A DNA stretch of 64,000 nucleotides from Augochlora pura. Lineage: Eukaryota; Arthropoda; Insecta; Hymenoptera; Halictidae. The notes beneath the pieces were generated by a model. The model searched no databases. It had not been told where the DNA came from and worked only from the letters and a program-made list of their open reading frames with translations. The position numbers and the translations under genes were made by a program. Below are positions 24,700 to 36,962 of the stretch, piece after piece. Numbering within the stretch: the stretch's first letter is position 1; each line of letters opens with the position of its first letter. Where the stretch lies: NCBI RefSeq assembly GCF_028453695.1, contig NC_135774.1, positions 5,952,001 through 6,016,000 on the forward strand, written 5' to 3'.

Positions 24700-25320
24700 A
24701 TAGGTTGAAAATAAAATGACGCCGTCGTCTTTGTACAATACAATATCTCTATGTATCGAACATGTGTAATATAGTGGGGACTAATAATTATTTATTTAGC
24801 AAGACGGGGGGTGAGGACGTTCACGCGTGACGGCCAATAAACTTGGCCTCTCGGGGCTCGGAGAATGTAATTTATTTTTTTCTCCAACGGAAATTATTAT
24901 TATATCAGCATATATACATATATATTTCCTCGGAGAAATTATTGTTAACTGTATACACGAGTGAAACTGTAAATAAATTGTATATCTGTTGTATTAAACG
25001 AACTTACGGCATTTTTATTCATTGATTTATTTCGGTATAATTATTGCCCGAAGATACTCACTAGAAAATGTTTAACGAGGGACGAGATATATTTTTTATA
25101 CATCTCTCAAGGGCGTTTCTTATACTCCCCCCCCCCCCCCTCACCCCCACTACTCTTTATCTGATAGATTAAAATGAAATTTATAGAGCACAGTAAAATC
25201 CTTATACTTATTCCTTAGTGTGTGAACAGAATGGAGAATTTTGGAAGAGGAGTATTATTATAACATAAATTATTGAGAAGTAGCAAATACATTTTTTAAA
25301 TTTTCACTAAAGGTATCGCT
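24700..25320. other. Intergenic, poly-C run at 25127-25140
   Basis: Unique AT-rich DNA with a 14-C homopolymer followed by TCACCCCCAC. No gene seen. Confidence 0.5.
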
Positions 25321-25735
25321 CAGATATTCAATATTTTGAATAGATTACAATATTTAATATTCAATTCCCAGTATATAATACTCAAATATTCAATAGTCAG
25401 TACGCAATATTCAATAGTCAATAGTCAATACTCAGAACTTAATGTTCAGAGTAAATTGCAATATTCAATATCTAATAATAATAAGCACTTAATACTCTGA
25501 GTAGATGGCATTATTCAATATTCAGTATTTAATATTCAATATTCATTATTCAATGTGCAATTTTCAACCCTCAATCTTCAATTTTCAATATTCAATTTTT
25601 AATATTCAATATTCAGTATCCAATATTTAATATTTACTATTCAACAGTCAATAGTCAGCAGTGAATACTCAACATTTGATAGTCAATATTCTGAGTAAAT
25701 TACGATATTCAATACTCAATAGTCATTATTCAGAA
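25320..25735 (-). repeat. Heptamer satellite, minus orientation
   Basis: AATATTC, AATAGTC and AATACTC heptamers, mostly in register. Confidence 0.75.
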
Positions 25736-25965
25736 ACGATAAATCGCGTCGCCTCGTTGACCGCACCTGTACCTAATCATCATCCTGTTAGCTCCCACAA
25801 TCTTGCCCCCGTCCCCCGTTGACCCACGACCGAGGGTGATAATTCAATGTAGAATCACCGAGTCTGTCCCCCAACCCCCGTTGATCCGCGTGTACACAGT
25901 GATCGCTCGGCCCTCCTCCCCCCCTCTCTCTCTCTCCCGGATAGCTCTCGTCGTTGTCTCGAAAC

Positions 25966-26275
25966 TATACAAGGTGTCTGGAGAGTGACCCGCAATCGTG
26001 AATCGATGGGGTTCCTCAGGCGATTTAGAACAACTTTTTCCTTTACAAAAATCTTCTACTCAGCCTAGTTAACAAGTTATTAGCATAAAACACGGACCAA
26101 TTAGATGGCGAGGCCGGAGCCAAGACGGACGGGGGCGTGGCTTCGAACGTGTTTCGTTAATAACTCGTGAACGAAGCCGTTGATTGAAATTTTCGCAAAA
26201 AAAAAAGTTGCTTCGAATCACCTCAGGAACCCCTCGTTTACCGATTACGAGTTACTTTTGGGAAACCCTGTATAC
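25966..26275. mobile_element. Foldback MITE copy 1
   Basis: Begins TATACAAGGTGTCTGGAGAG and ends GGGAAACCCTGTATA. The two arms are imperfect inverted repeats over almost the whole 310 bp: left CAACTTTTTCCTTTACAAAAA and AACAAGTTATTAGC against right TAATAACTCGTGAACG and CGCAAAAAAAAAAGTTG. The GC-rich centre carries CCAAT-type words. Similar elements lie at 27008, 32317, 52082 and 59825. Confidence 0.75.
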
Positions 26276-27007
26276 TTTGGTCTTGAAAGCTTAAGATTTA
26301 CCTTTCTTGTTCACCCAGAGTTATTCCTTAATACTAAAGATAAAATAAACGATAAAATAAAGATAAAAACAAAAGATATATGAATCCATTTCAAACAATC
26401 AAGTTTTCTTTACGCGGCATCTTAGAGAAATCTTGTTGATACCAGATTAAGTGATCCAAAAAAACTATTCAATTTTTATTTGAAACATTTGTCCATATTA
26501 TCAACGGTTTGCGAGATATTCGAGTCGATCGGTTCAAGGTGGGCCACCCTGTACATACATGGTGTCCAAAAGTCACTCGCAATTGGAAAACGAGACTGTA
26601 GTGGTGAAAGCGATTTTGAAATTCCAACGTTAAAAATAAACAATTAAATTAACACTTTCGGTCGCAAACTTTTTTGTTATTTTAGAGTAATTAAATCTAA
26701 TAACATTTTCATTTTTTCACCAATTATGTAGTTCCATTAATTTCTTCATTTCTGAGGTCCGTAGACTTTGACATTAAATATTGAACATCGAATATTGAAT
26801 ATTGCATACAGTATATCGTATAATGCATATTGTATATTGAATATTGAATATGGAAGATTGAAGATTGAAGATTAAAGATTGAAGATTTGAAACTGAAGAT
26901 TGAATATTGAAGATTGAAGATTGAAAATTGAAGATAGAGTACTGTGTACTGAATGTTGAATATTAATATTTGTATTCGACATTTATAATGCAATATAATA
27001 TATTTAC
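26276..27007. other. Intergenic with repeat fragments and heptamer block
   Basis: At 26440-26557 a fragment ends in GGGCCACCCTGTA. At 26570 the left end of another foldback element (GGTGTCCAAAAGTCACTCGC) starts and soon breaks off. Positions 26775-26985 are heptamer satellite with ATTGAAG units. No gene. Confidence 0.55.
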
Positions 27008-27279
27008 AATATACAAAACAATCACTTCCTCAGATAATTTCAAACAACTTTTTCCTTTATAAAAATCCTCTTCTCGCTCTACTTAACGAGTTATCACCTC
27101 CAAACCCTAAACCAATCAAACGCCGCGGGCGGAGCCAATTCGGCCAAGTGGGCGTGGCGCTGGACGTTTTTTCTGAATAACTCTCGAACGACGCATCCTA
27201 GAAAATTTCCGCAAAGGAAAAAGTTGCTCAAAATCAGGCTGGGAACCGTCTGCGAGTCACTATCAGCACACCCTGTATG
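27008..27279. mobile_element. Foldback MITE copy 2
   Basis: Same arms as copy 1 (CAACTTTTTCCTTTATAAAAA; GAATAACTCTCGAACGACG; GCAAAGGAAAAAGTTGC) and ends CACACCCTGTAT. The left terminus is degraded. Confidence 0.7.
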
Positions 27280-27299
27280 ATCGAACGCAGGAAATAGTG

Positions 27300-27835
27300 T
27301 TTAATGGGTGACGGGTCAAGCCGGGTCTGACCCCCGGTGGTCGAACGCCGGACGGAGAAAAACGCGCGCAGTTCGGCGCGAGGGGAACGGGCTTTGGTAT
27401 GGTCCCCATCGAGCAATTGACGTGTCCGAGGAAGTGATGGAAGGATGATGGCGTGCTCGGACGGGTTCTATATTAGGTTCTATATTAGACCGGGCCGGCC
27501 GCGCGTCGTTCGGCTGTCCATCGCTCAGTCGGTGGCTCAGCCAGGATCGATCCCCGTTCGCTCGCCGCGAGTATCGTCGTCGCCGACGTGCTTCCAACCG
27601 ATTCGTGCCATGTCCTCCGGACGCCGATCGAGCCACTGAGAGAGACTCCGGTCAGAAGCGGTGACCAAGTGGATCTGAATGCGCCTTCGGCCGGCCGCGA
27701 TCCGGATCCAGGACGCGAACCACTCAGGGCGAAAGGCGAGAGCAAGCGACTCGCCGCGAAATCGCGCGAGTGGACACGTCCAGCCGCCGGAAACCGGGGA
27801 CGATTTTCGGAGCGGATGAAGTGAACTTGCACAAA
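27300..27835 (+). promoter_or_regulatory. CpG-rich candidate promoter/5' UTR of the PLCXD gene
   Basis: GC- and CpG-rich block 0.7-1.2 kb upstream of the PLCXD start codon. It contains a tandem GGTTCTATATTA at 27464-27487 and an insect-type initiator-like TCAGT at 27525. The spacing (about 47 bp) is too long for a standard TATA-Inr pair, so the assignment is tentative. ORFs on both strands are CpG artefacts. Confidence 0.35.
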
Positions 27836-28134
27836 GTTTGTAGATACGAGACTTTTTTTCTTATTTATTTATGTTAGGTTTTTTTATATTGTTGTATTTA
27901 AATTGTTGGAGGAATTAAGGTGGTTGAAGGACATCGAGAAAATGTTTCATTTTTAATTAGGATGACTAATGCAAAAGGTGTTGAGAATAAATAAATGAGT
28001 ATAATTATGAATCAGTATGCAGTATATATCAGTATATAATAAATTCTAGTCGTTCTTTTATCCAGTAACGTAATATAAACCATATAATAATGAGTAATAT
28101 AATAATATAATAACATAAATATAGAATCATTTGC

Positions 28135-28445
28135 AGTCTCGTCGTAACGACGTCTTAAATTTGATGTTATTTTAACGTGTGAGGTAAGATGTTTTGGAGG
28201 TCTTTGAGATGTCTTGGACAACTTTAAAATGTCTTGGATGTCATTGAGATGTGTTGGACGTCTGTCAGATGTTTTTGAGATGTTATGGACGTCTTTAAGA
28301 CGTCTTGCTTCGGACATTTAAAGATAAATAAAGACGTTCTTTAGATTTGATACATCTTTAAGACGTATATCCTACGAACATCGTAGAAACATTTTAGAAA
28401 CGTCCGGTGTCACAAATTAAAACGTCTGTAAACTGTTTTTGAGAA
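28135..28445. repeat. GACGTC/GTCTTGGA degenerate array
   Basis: Repeated GATGTCTTGGACGTCTT-like words at roughly 20-25 bp spacing, then AAGACGT words. Same dispersed class as at 57640. Confidence 0.65.
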
Positions 28446-28506
28446 CTTTCAGCACGTTTTTGCTTTGCTTATCTTTAACGTAGAAAATTATTATTTACAA
28501 AAGCAG

Positions 28507-28579
28507 GTGTACGCTGATTTGTGACCTCGGATACTGGAGACCAGTCTAAAGAAGAACTATCAGGTAACATTCTCCGAAG
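28507..28579 (+). other. Candidate 5' UTR part of PLCXD exon
   Basis: AAAAGCAG acceptor-like sequence ending at 28506 precedes 73 nt leading to the PLCXD ATG. This suggests a spliced 5' UTR joined to an upstream exon, possibly in the 27.3-27.8 kb island. Confidence 0.4.
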
Positions 28580-30096
28580 ATGTTGAGGCCAACGACGCTG
28601 TTATTACTTTACCTATTCTGTGACATCGGTGAGCGTCTTTTTCCTTGGCTTACTTGATGTTAACCATAATTTTCTAACTATTACAGAATTTTTTAATTTT
28701 TTTACCATGTTTTTATTAATATGTTAGATTTGAAATTGCACTGAAACATGGATTAAAACATCAGTATATTTAGTGGATTACAATATTCAATATTTAATAT
28801 ACAATATTCTATGTAGATTACAATATTTAATATTCAATGTCTATATTCAATATTCCATGTCAATATTCTAAGAAGATTATAATATTGAATATTCAATATC
28901 AATATTTAGAATAGATTACAATATTCAATATCAAATATCAGTATTCTTAGTTTAGTTTAGCATAGTTTACTATATTCAATATTTAATATCAACATTCCAA
29001 AAGCTTACAATATTGAATATCCGATATAAATGTTCTGAGTAGATTGTAATATTTAATATTCAATATTCACTATAAAGAATATAATTATATATAAAATATA
29101 ACGATAAATATAATTACATATATAGTTATACATATATAACATAATACATTAATAAAAACCATGAACATCATTAAACAAGTACCATTCGAACACCGGAACG
29201 ATGCTGTAACGTTTCGCCAAATGACGCCATTGTCCCTGCAAAGTTTTCATCGACGATTGCGACGACTATGATTCCAGCATTGGCGGCGCAATGCGGGAAA
29301 GTATGGCTGACAGTCTCCTCGTTGTGGAGGCCGATTGCGGCTAGCGACAAGGTGGTGGACGCGGAGCTGGAAGTGAATTGGGACCTCGATTGTCCGTCGA
29401 GTACAGGATACCCAGATACCATCAAGGTGTTCACTGCTGACCCAGCACATAGTAATAAGTTTTGTTTGCTTCTCTTGATCGTCGCGTGTCAATTTTCACC
29501 GCGCGGACTTTCAAATTCGCAACAGAGAAACTCAGTACAATTTTGGCAACGTCGTTAAGAAGTCTTAAAGTGACGTTTAGGCCTAAAATAAGCGCTTAGA
29601 TCGAAAATGGACGTAAAACGGACGTACAGACTTAAAATGGACGTAACATGGATGCACAGATCTAAAGTTGACGTAAAATGGACGTACAGACTTAAAATGG
29701 ACGGCCAGAACTGAAGTGGGCGTAAAAATGGACGATCAGAGCTAAAATGGACGTAAAATGGACGCTCTGACCTAAGATGTGTACGTACAATGGATATAAA
29801 AAGGACGTTGAGACTTTAAATGGACGTAAAAAGGATGTTGAAACCTAAAATGGACGTTCAAGTCTATATGGTCGTAAAACGGTCCTAGAATTGACGTATT
29901 TAAGACAATCAGTGGTTGTTGGGTAACTTTCGGCAATTAATATAATATGAAATAAAATAGTATACTATATATACTAGACATGATATATATGTACGTACAT
30001 ATTGTTATCATATAATATATTATATATTATATCTTATCATGTAATGTATAATAAATAATATGGTAACTGTATAAAATAAAAATTGTAGAGTAAATA

Positions 30097-30147
<51 letters not shown>

Positions 30148-33100
30148 ATAATAATCATAAAATACATATATACATTTATATACGTACACATAGTTACCAT
30201 ATAACAAATAACACACTATAATATGTATGTATATACCACAGTACACCAATAGAGTATACCAAAACCACGTATGCAATACCAAAAACCCCGAAAATAGTAT
30301 AAAAGTCCGACCGTATATAAATCCGTAATTTCGTCGAATTTACGATGAACGTTTCCCGCGATTTATCCGCGGGATTTCAGAAAAAGACGTGCAACCGAAT
30401 ATCCGCGCGTCAGCTATCAATTCGTCCTCTTGGCCACCATTTTCCTCGAATTCACGTCTCGGGAATTTTTCTCCAGAATTTTCCGCAACTCAGGAACGAA
30501 CTTTAGGGCACGATCGCGCCGCGATCGCTCGATACGGGTCGACGCAAACCATCGACCTTCTGCTTGCAGATAAAACGATCAAGCCGAAGTTGACTTTGAC
30601 TTCCCTGCAATACCCCCAAGGCTATTATCGAACCAACATCACGGTCGGCCGACCGCCCCTTCCCGGTGGATGGGACACCAAAGATGGCGCGACGCTCCCC
30701 GGCCCACATTGCTTGAAATACCACGCAGCCCTTTACAAAGGGGGCTCCTTCCTCACCAGCTCGTGCCTACAGATATGGCCGACGTGGATGTACGATTTAA
30801 GGTAGAATGCTTCCGAATTTGTTGATTTTTCTGTCGGTGATTTAGTTGAAATTTATTGGTGATTTTCTTTTTGTGAAAAGACATTTTCTGACGAAGGGCG
30901 ATTATTGATATGTTTAGTTGAAATTTTTAGAGTGGAAGAGAAATATTTTGGGATATTGGATTTTTGTATTACTTATTGTTATTTGTTTATTACTTATTTT
31001 GGTTTTATATATATACATATGTATATATATTATATTATTATTATATATTTATAATATTATTTATAATATTACGGTATACACAGTATATTATAAATCATAG
31101 CATATTAAAGTATTATAGAGTATACACACAATATATCATAAATCATAGTATATGAGAGTATACGTAATATACAAATAATTATAATGCACATAGTATATTT
31201 AATTATAGGCCAGTAAATTTATAATATAGTATAAACAGTGTATTATTGTGTATTATAGTATATACAGACTATATCATAAAACATAGTATATTAAAATACA
31301 CTATAATTACCATACATTACACACATAACACAAACACACACACACACACACAATCACAATAAACATAATATATTATAAACCAACAAACTAATTATAAATC
31401 ACTACATTCACCAAAATGAAAACTATTCAATTTAATGCTACATAAACTTGTATTATTAATTTCACATATATAAATGTCTCCAGAAATGTTCTTATTTCAA
31501 CACTAATATAATTTTTCATCTGATATATATATATATATATTTGTTTCGCCCCCTCCCGAATCCCCTATCACCTTTCTCTGCTAGGAGGCAACTAGGAAGA
31601 CTGCCAATAGGAAGCCTAATGATTCCCGGCACTCATAATTCAGGATGCTACAAGCACGGCGATCTAACGCGAAGGGACGCCTTTCAACGATACTTGTTAA
31701 CGCAAGATCGCGACGTGTGGACGCAATTAGTGCATGGCATAAGGTACCTGGACATCAGGGTGGGTTATTATCCGGCGATCCCGAACGGCACCGCCATCGA
31801 GGAAGGTAATCACATAAGCAGATTCTGGATCAATCACGACGTGATTCGGATCACTCCTTTGTCCGCCATCATCAGGGATGTGAGAAACTTTTTGAACGTC
31901 GCCAGGGGCGAGGTTGTGATTATGGACTTTCACAGGTATGTTAACTAACAAAACTGTGTAATTGATGTAGGTATTGATTATGGTTAGTCACTATACACTA
32001 AACATAATCATTACCTACACCAATTATACATTTTTGTTACTTTTTGTGTGTGTAATAATATTACATATATAATATTAGTAATATTGTAATATATTAATCA
32101 TTGTATATACACTATTATATACTAATTATAATATCAATTTATATACCATCCATGTTATTATACACTAGTTACAATTTTACTTTATATACAAGCTATAATA
32201 TATATTTATAAACTAACATTCTATATAATAACCAATAAGACATCAACATACATAATTAACCAGGACAATACATCACTAAAAGCTTAACAAATCAATCATC
32301 GCATCAACTAATTTACACAACGTGTCCTAAAAGTCACTCACAGTAATTCCTTTCGTCATTTACAGCAACTTTTTCCTTTGCAACAACTTTCCCCGATTCC
32401 TCATTTACAAATTATCAACAAAAAACACTGACCAATAAGAGACACTCTCTCTCATCACTAGATAGCCGAGCCAACGAGTGCGCGGAGCCCAGTTACACTC
32501 ATTGGCTCGGCCATTTTGCGTCTGTTGATCCGCCAGCCGAGTTCACCTCTCATTGGCTACAGTTTTTTCTCAATATCTTGTTAACTACGAATCGTAAAAA
32601 ATTTTCGCAAATGAAAACGTTATTCCAAATCTCTTCTGGAACCCAATGAGCAACTTCCTAAACATCCTGTACAACTTACATAAATAAATCACAAAGTCGA
32701 TCTCATTAAATCGCTCTAAAAATTTGTTAGAAAATATCGAATTTTATTCAAGCTATTTATCAACAATTAATTAACCTAATTTAATGAACTATAGGATGAG
32801 CTTTTATTCGAGCATCGCGTAACGGTAAAATCGTCGATATTACCCCACGACGAGATAATAAACATGATTTTAAATCGACGCGAGCGTAATCGGATATGAT
32901 TGTAATCGCTGCGAGCTGATTTAATCTAATGATGCGATTCAATGTCGGCTGATTTTGCACGCAGATTTCCGGTAGGATTCCAGGACAGATCGAACAGGCA
33001 TCACCGATTGGCCACGATACTCCGCCGTGAATTCGGAGCTCTGATTCTGAAGCCTGATAGGGGGGTCGAAGGTCTCGGGCCGACCTTGAACGACATATGG

Positions 33101-34232
33101 ACCGGAGGGAAGCGCTTGATTATTTGTTACGGCGACAAGCACATCGTGAACGGTAAATTGATTAGCTGTTACTATTCAATTGAATCATCGCGCGGCTATT
33201 CAATCCGCCGATAGGTGTTATATGGACGATGATATACTACTTTTAGCAAGCCTGATGAGTATAATGGGGCGAGGTGAAGTTAATAGTTCGTTAATGGGGA
33301 TTTACTGGGATGGGATTTTTTGTGTTCAGAAGTTTGTGTTTTAATGTTGTTTTATTTGTTGTGAATCGATATTGGTATTGGGGTATGTTGTATTATGCAA
33401 TATGTTATATATTTGTTATTATACTGTGTAACATATTATATATTACAATGTCATAAATATTAGTATATTATATTAATATAGTATATTCTGTATTATTATA
33501 TTCTGTGATACGTTATATACTATATTATTATAGTGTAAAATATATTATATGTTACATTATAATAAATATTACTATATACTATAATATAATATTTCATGTA
33601 TTACATTACAATCAATGTTAATATATGGATAGAAAACACTATATTATATAAGGATATTTATAAAAGAATCATTCCCATAATTAATGGTAAAATAACTCGA
33701 CGATTTTTTTTATATGTCTGAATTTCTCTAATAATTTCAATTCCATCTTCTAATCTAATTTCTATTTGATTGTCACGAATCTATTTAATTGTACTTTTTG
33801 TCACGATTCTATTTAATTCCGCCAATTCCATCTACTTCTATATAATTCCCACAATCTCATATTGCAACAGAGTACGATTGGTTATGGCCGACAATGTCCC
33901 AAGCCTGGGGTAACCAGCAAACGGTGGAGGGTCTGTTCAAGTACCTGGACGAAGTGATCATGGGTCCTAAAAGGTTCCGGAACAGTCAGAACCCTTTATG
34001 GGCCGTGATGGCAGAATTGACGCCGGACCCCCTCGATATAATTTTCAACTTATCCGGAGGGCTGCGGCAAATGGCCGACTCCGTGAACAGGAACCTAACG
34101 TTCAAGTTCCAAGAGGAATGGTGGAAAGAGACGAATGTCGTGGCCACCGATTTCTTCCTCGGGAACAATCTCATCGACGTCTCGATTCAGGCTAACATCA
34201 AGAAGAGCAACATCGCCCAATGGCGTTTGTAA
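28580..34232 (+). CDS. PI-PLC X domain-containing secreted protein, complete
   Basis: Coding exons 28580-28628, 29278-29451, 30477-30801, 31585-31935, 32965-33152, 33871-34232 sum to 1449 nt (482 aa plus stop), all in phase. The N-terminus is a signal peptide (MLRPTTLLLLYLFCDIALA). Residues about 20-180 form a beta-rich N-terminal region with the family-typical VWLTVSSL, GYYRTNI and LPGGWD. The X domain starts near residue 183 with IGSLMIPGTHNSG (His about 200), YLDIRVG (about 237-243) and FWINHDVI (His about 267), the positions of the catalytic histidine pair in PI-PLC X domains. No Y, PH or C2 domain is present, as in PLCXD proteins. It should be secreted or luminal; substrate unknown. The start of exon 2 (CCAG acceptor at 29277) has a poor pyrimidine tract; phase and a smooth signal-peptide join support it. 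Confidence 0.9.
28775..29070 (-). repeat. Heptamer satellite with GATTACAATATT sub-unit, PLCXD intron 1
   Basis: Recurring TAGATTACAATATTCAATAT with AATATTC heptamers between, as at 51000-51660. Confidence 0.75.
29575..29905 (+). repeat. 30-bp tandem repeat in PLCXD intron 2
   Basis: Unit about 30 bp, e.g. ACGTAAAATGGACGTACAGA followed by CTTAAAATGG. Two successive 60-bp stretches (29611-29670 and 29671-29730) show it clearly, then it decays over about ten copies into shorter GGACGT / TAAAATGG words. Confidence 0.75.
30101..30144. repeat. (TA)n microsatellite
   Basis: Twenty-two uninterrupted TA dinucleotides in the PLCXD intron; encodes an IYIYIY artefact ORF. Confidence 0.95.
30802..31584. 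other. PLCXD intron 3, AT-rich with CA repeat
   Basis: AT-rich intron with ATATTATAAATCATAG words repeated around 31080-31290 (spacing about 55 bp) and an (AC)n run at 31334-31352. No gene inside. Confidence 0.6.
32317..32672. mobile_element. Foldback MITE copy 3 (in PLCXD intron 4)
   Basis: Begins ACGTGTCCTAAAAGTCACTC and ends AAACATCCTGTAC. Arms share CAACTTTTTCCTTTGCAACAA with TTTTCGCAAATGAAAACG. The centre carries ATTGGCTCGGCC and CCAATAAGAGA. Confidence 0.7.
33153..33870. other. PLCXD intron 5, AT-rich, nothing else seen
   Basis: AT-rich DNA with TATTATATTA words; the end has three TTCTATTTAATT-like copies around 33760-33850. No gene. Confidence 0.5.
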
Positions 34233-34645
34233 CAAACGACTATATCCCGCGACAATGTAATTTTAATTAGATACCGCTTCGTCGATAAGTACGGGAGGGG
34301 TTGTCGAGGTCATTTGAACCATCAGCTGATCTTCTAAAGTCCTTTGGCGAAGTTGGAATTATTTTCTAACGAATTGCTAAACTGTCTAGTCTCCTGTCAA
34401 TTTTAATCGCAACTTTCCAAATTGTTGAAACTATTTTCGCGTAGTTAATACATTTTTCTAGACGGAAAAAGGGTAGTTTTAATTATCGATTAGTATTCAG
34501 GGGCGATGATTTCCTTCAAACGAACCGTCGAATTCGAAACGTTACGTTTCGCGGACGTTGCCATTAATTCGTCGTGCTTTTGAGGTTATGTAAATTAGGG
34601 TAACTGATATAAAAGGCCAATCAGAAGCAAGAATAACGATATACG

Positions 34646-34664
34646 AATAAAAAGAACCAATAAA
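34646..34664 (+). terminator. Candidate PLCXD polyadenylation signals
   Basis: Two AATAAA hexamers (34646 and 34659) lie about 415-430 nt after the stop codon, a plausible 3' UTR end. No other evidence. Confidence 0.4.
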
Positions 34665-34931
34665 TTGGAGTATAAATACTCGAAAAGAAAGGACTTCTAT
34701 TGTTATTGCCTTTTATCAATTTCCTTCGTTTTCAGGCACGCCTTTATTATTAAATATAATTATCAAATATTTTTATACATTTAATATAATTACCAAATGC
34801 TTTCATATATATTTAATGATCAGCCAATGCTTTTATAGATTTAATATAGTAATTTAATAATTATCCTATATTTAATGCAAGTTATTGTTTCTACGTTTTA
34901 CACTCTCGTGATTTATTTTTGAGAAAAAGAT

Positions 34932-35469
34932 TGTTATGGCGCCGTAGGATTTTATGGCGTCAGCTGACTCTCGCTCGGAGTGCGGAATCACGTACGCGTG
35001 ACAGCGGCCGTTAAAGTGTTTTATGTTTGTAATTTTTAGTTAATGTTGCTTTTTCGTACGTATAAAAATTGGGTAGCGCAATAATAGTTAGACTACGGTG
35101 GTACGATGTGTTGTTTATTATACTGTTGGGTTTATGGGAAATTATTTATAATCTCGTCTTGGAGAATCTTGTGAACATATACAACGTGGACACATTTAAC
35201 TAATAAAAATAGCACTAATAACTTCTAGTAGAAAAAGTGAAGTGTTCTGATATTAAAAATTAATTTCATATAGTATAACATAAAATAATGGAATGAATTT
35301 GATATTTACTCTTCTTATTGGAAAATAATTATGCATAAAATATATTATTTTATTATTAAAATTATTTTATTATTATATTATAATTTTCATATGTTGAAGA
35401 GCAATACGTAGATCGCAACGCCATCTATTGGATTGTCACCACCGTAGATCTTAGCCCCATCCCATAACA
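34932..35469. mobile_element. Possible solo LTR or LTR-retroelement remnant
   Basis: Termini TGTTATGG and CCATAACA are perfect 8-bp inverted repeats of the TG...CA type seen in LTRs. A TATA-like CGTATAAAAATTGG lies near 35060 and GCCATCTATTGG near 35422. No matching target-site duplication is visible (flanks AAGAT and GACTC) and no second copy is in the window. The sequence to 35890 may also be element-derived. Confidence 0.35.
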
Positions 35470-36110
35470 GACTCTCTTTGGGGGACCACCTTTTGTTTTA
35501 TCTCAGTTCGTTTGTAACTACGTTGATGATCGTATGATTAAACGTAACCTCGAATAATTCATACACGTATTTTATTCACGCGCCCTGCACTCGTTCTCGC
35601 TAAAAACATATTCTATTGTTACGATGGAAGCTGCTGATTGTGGAGATCGAGAGAAGTTGGCCGTCAGATCCATATTGTGGTATCCGGCCAAAGAGGTTGT
35701 TTAACAAGAAAAAAGATGAGAGATTCTCTCGAGCCGTTGAAGCGAGAACGCAAATCAAAATAATACTCCCAGACATAGACTATTGTACAGATATTCTTAA
35801 TAAGAGCTGTGGATTGTGTTAAGTGTTAATAAGGTTATTAAAGTTATTAAACAATGTGTTCACCGGCGAGGCGAGGCCGAAACCTTCGCAACAATATTAT
35901 TTATATTATATATTGTTTGTAAAAGAATTTGTTGATTCTCTAAATATCTAAATTTGATCTAATATCTAATTTAAACTTCATTTCGGTTATTTCTTGATCA
36001 TCTGAATTTTTCTAATAATTTAAATAATTGAAGAAGATGAACAAATTATTTATACATTATATTATTTTATTATGTTATTGCTTACTTACTTTTAACGTCC
36101 GAAATAAGAC
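35470..36110. other. No gene recognised
   Basis: Unique to AT-rich DNA. The ORF at 35616-35822 matches no family I know and could be internal sequence of the possible LTR element. Confidence 0.35.
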
Positions 36111-36545
36111 GTCTCGTACACATCCATTTCAAGGCGGTAGACGTTCACACCTAAAATATATAATATATAATGGTAATAATAACATAATAATACATAATGA
36201 TTATATAATATAATACATAATAGTACTAGAATAATTGTGAAACTAATGCCTTAAAGACGGTTTAAAGACATTCTAAAGCAAAAGTCTTAAAGGTGGCTCA
36301 AATGTATCCTAAAGCAAACGTCTTAAAGACTGCTGAAGGACGACTTAAAAATGTCCGAACACAGACATCCGATAACAAACGTCTTAAAGACGGATTAAGG
36401 GCGTCCTACACAGACGTCCAATAACTGACGTTCGTGAATAAAAAACTGACGTTCGATAACAAACGTCTTAAATTCGGCTTGAAGACATCCTACAACAGGC
36501 ATCCGATAACAAACGTCTTAAAGTCGGCTTAAAGACAGCTTAAGG
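36110..36545. repeat. GACGTC/AACGTCTTAAAGACGG array
   Basis: The word AACGTCTTAAA followed by GACGG/TCGGCTT recurs five or more times, often preceded by CATCCGATAACA, with spacing of 40-75 bp. Confidence 0.7.
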
Positions 36546-36559
36546 AATAAAACAAACGG

Positions 36560-36962
36560 TCGAACATTTTGACAAGGTGCTCCGCCATGGCGGCGCTTGT
36601 TTCGTGCGGCACGTCGATTTGACTTCCAAATGGGGACCCGTCGCCGTCGGATCACGTTCTGGACACCGGTTCTTCCAGGTAGTCAGTCGACGACAGCCAC
36701 CGGCGTCGAATCGATGCGACGGGAATTCAAACGCGTGCCATACGCGCTGTTCTCTCGACGGCGACTTTTCACCGCGCCCCTAACAAAAACCCCTAACTGA
36801 CACACTCGATGCTCCGCCGCCTATTACGCGACTGTTCACGCTCTATCGGGACATTGACGAATGCCTGAACGAGGAATAATGCCCTGTCGATGCTAAGAGA
36901 GGGAGACAAGGAGATCGCTTCTCGCGTTTTTCTCTTCAAGCCGGCGGAATTCCGAGAGAAAG
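36560..36962 (+). promoter_or_regulatory. CpG-rich upstream region of the MAPEG gene
   Basis: CpG-rich block directly upstream of the MAPEG ATG, the natural place for promoter and 5' UTR. No individual core element could be fixed. Small ORFs here are unrecognised. Confidence 0.35.

Noticed and set aside
23950..24743. 250-262-codon minus-strand ORFs rich in Ser, Leu and Phe
   Set aside because: Translation of the GA-repeat complement in two frames at once; composition artefact.
29575..29905. Regular 30-bp repeats as a CRISPR array
   Set aside because: No unique spacers, contiguous degenerate units, and the locus is an intron of an insect gene.
35616..35822. 68-codon plus-strand ORF
   Set aside because: No recognisable family or splice context; may be internal sequence of a repeat element.
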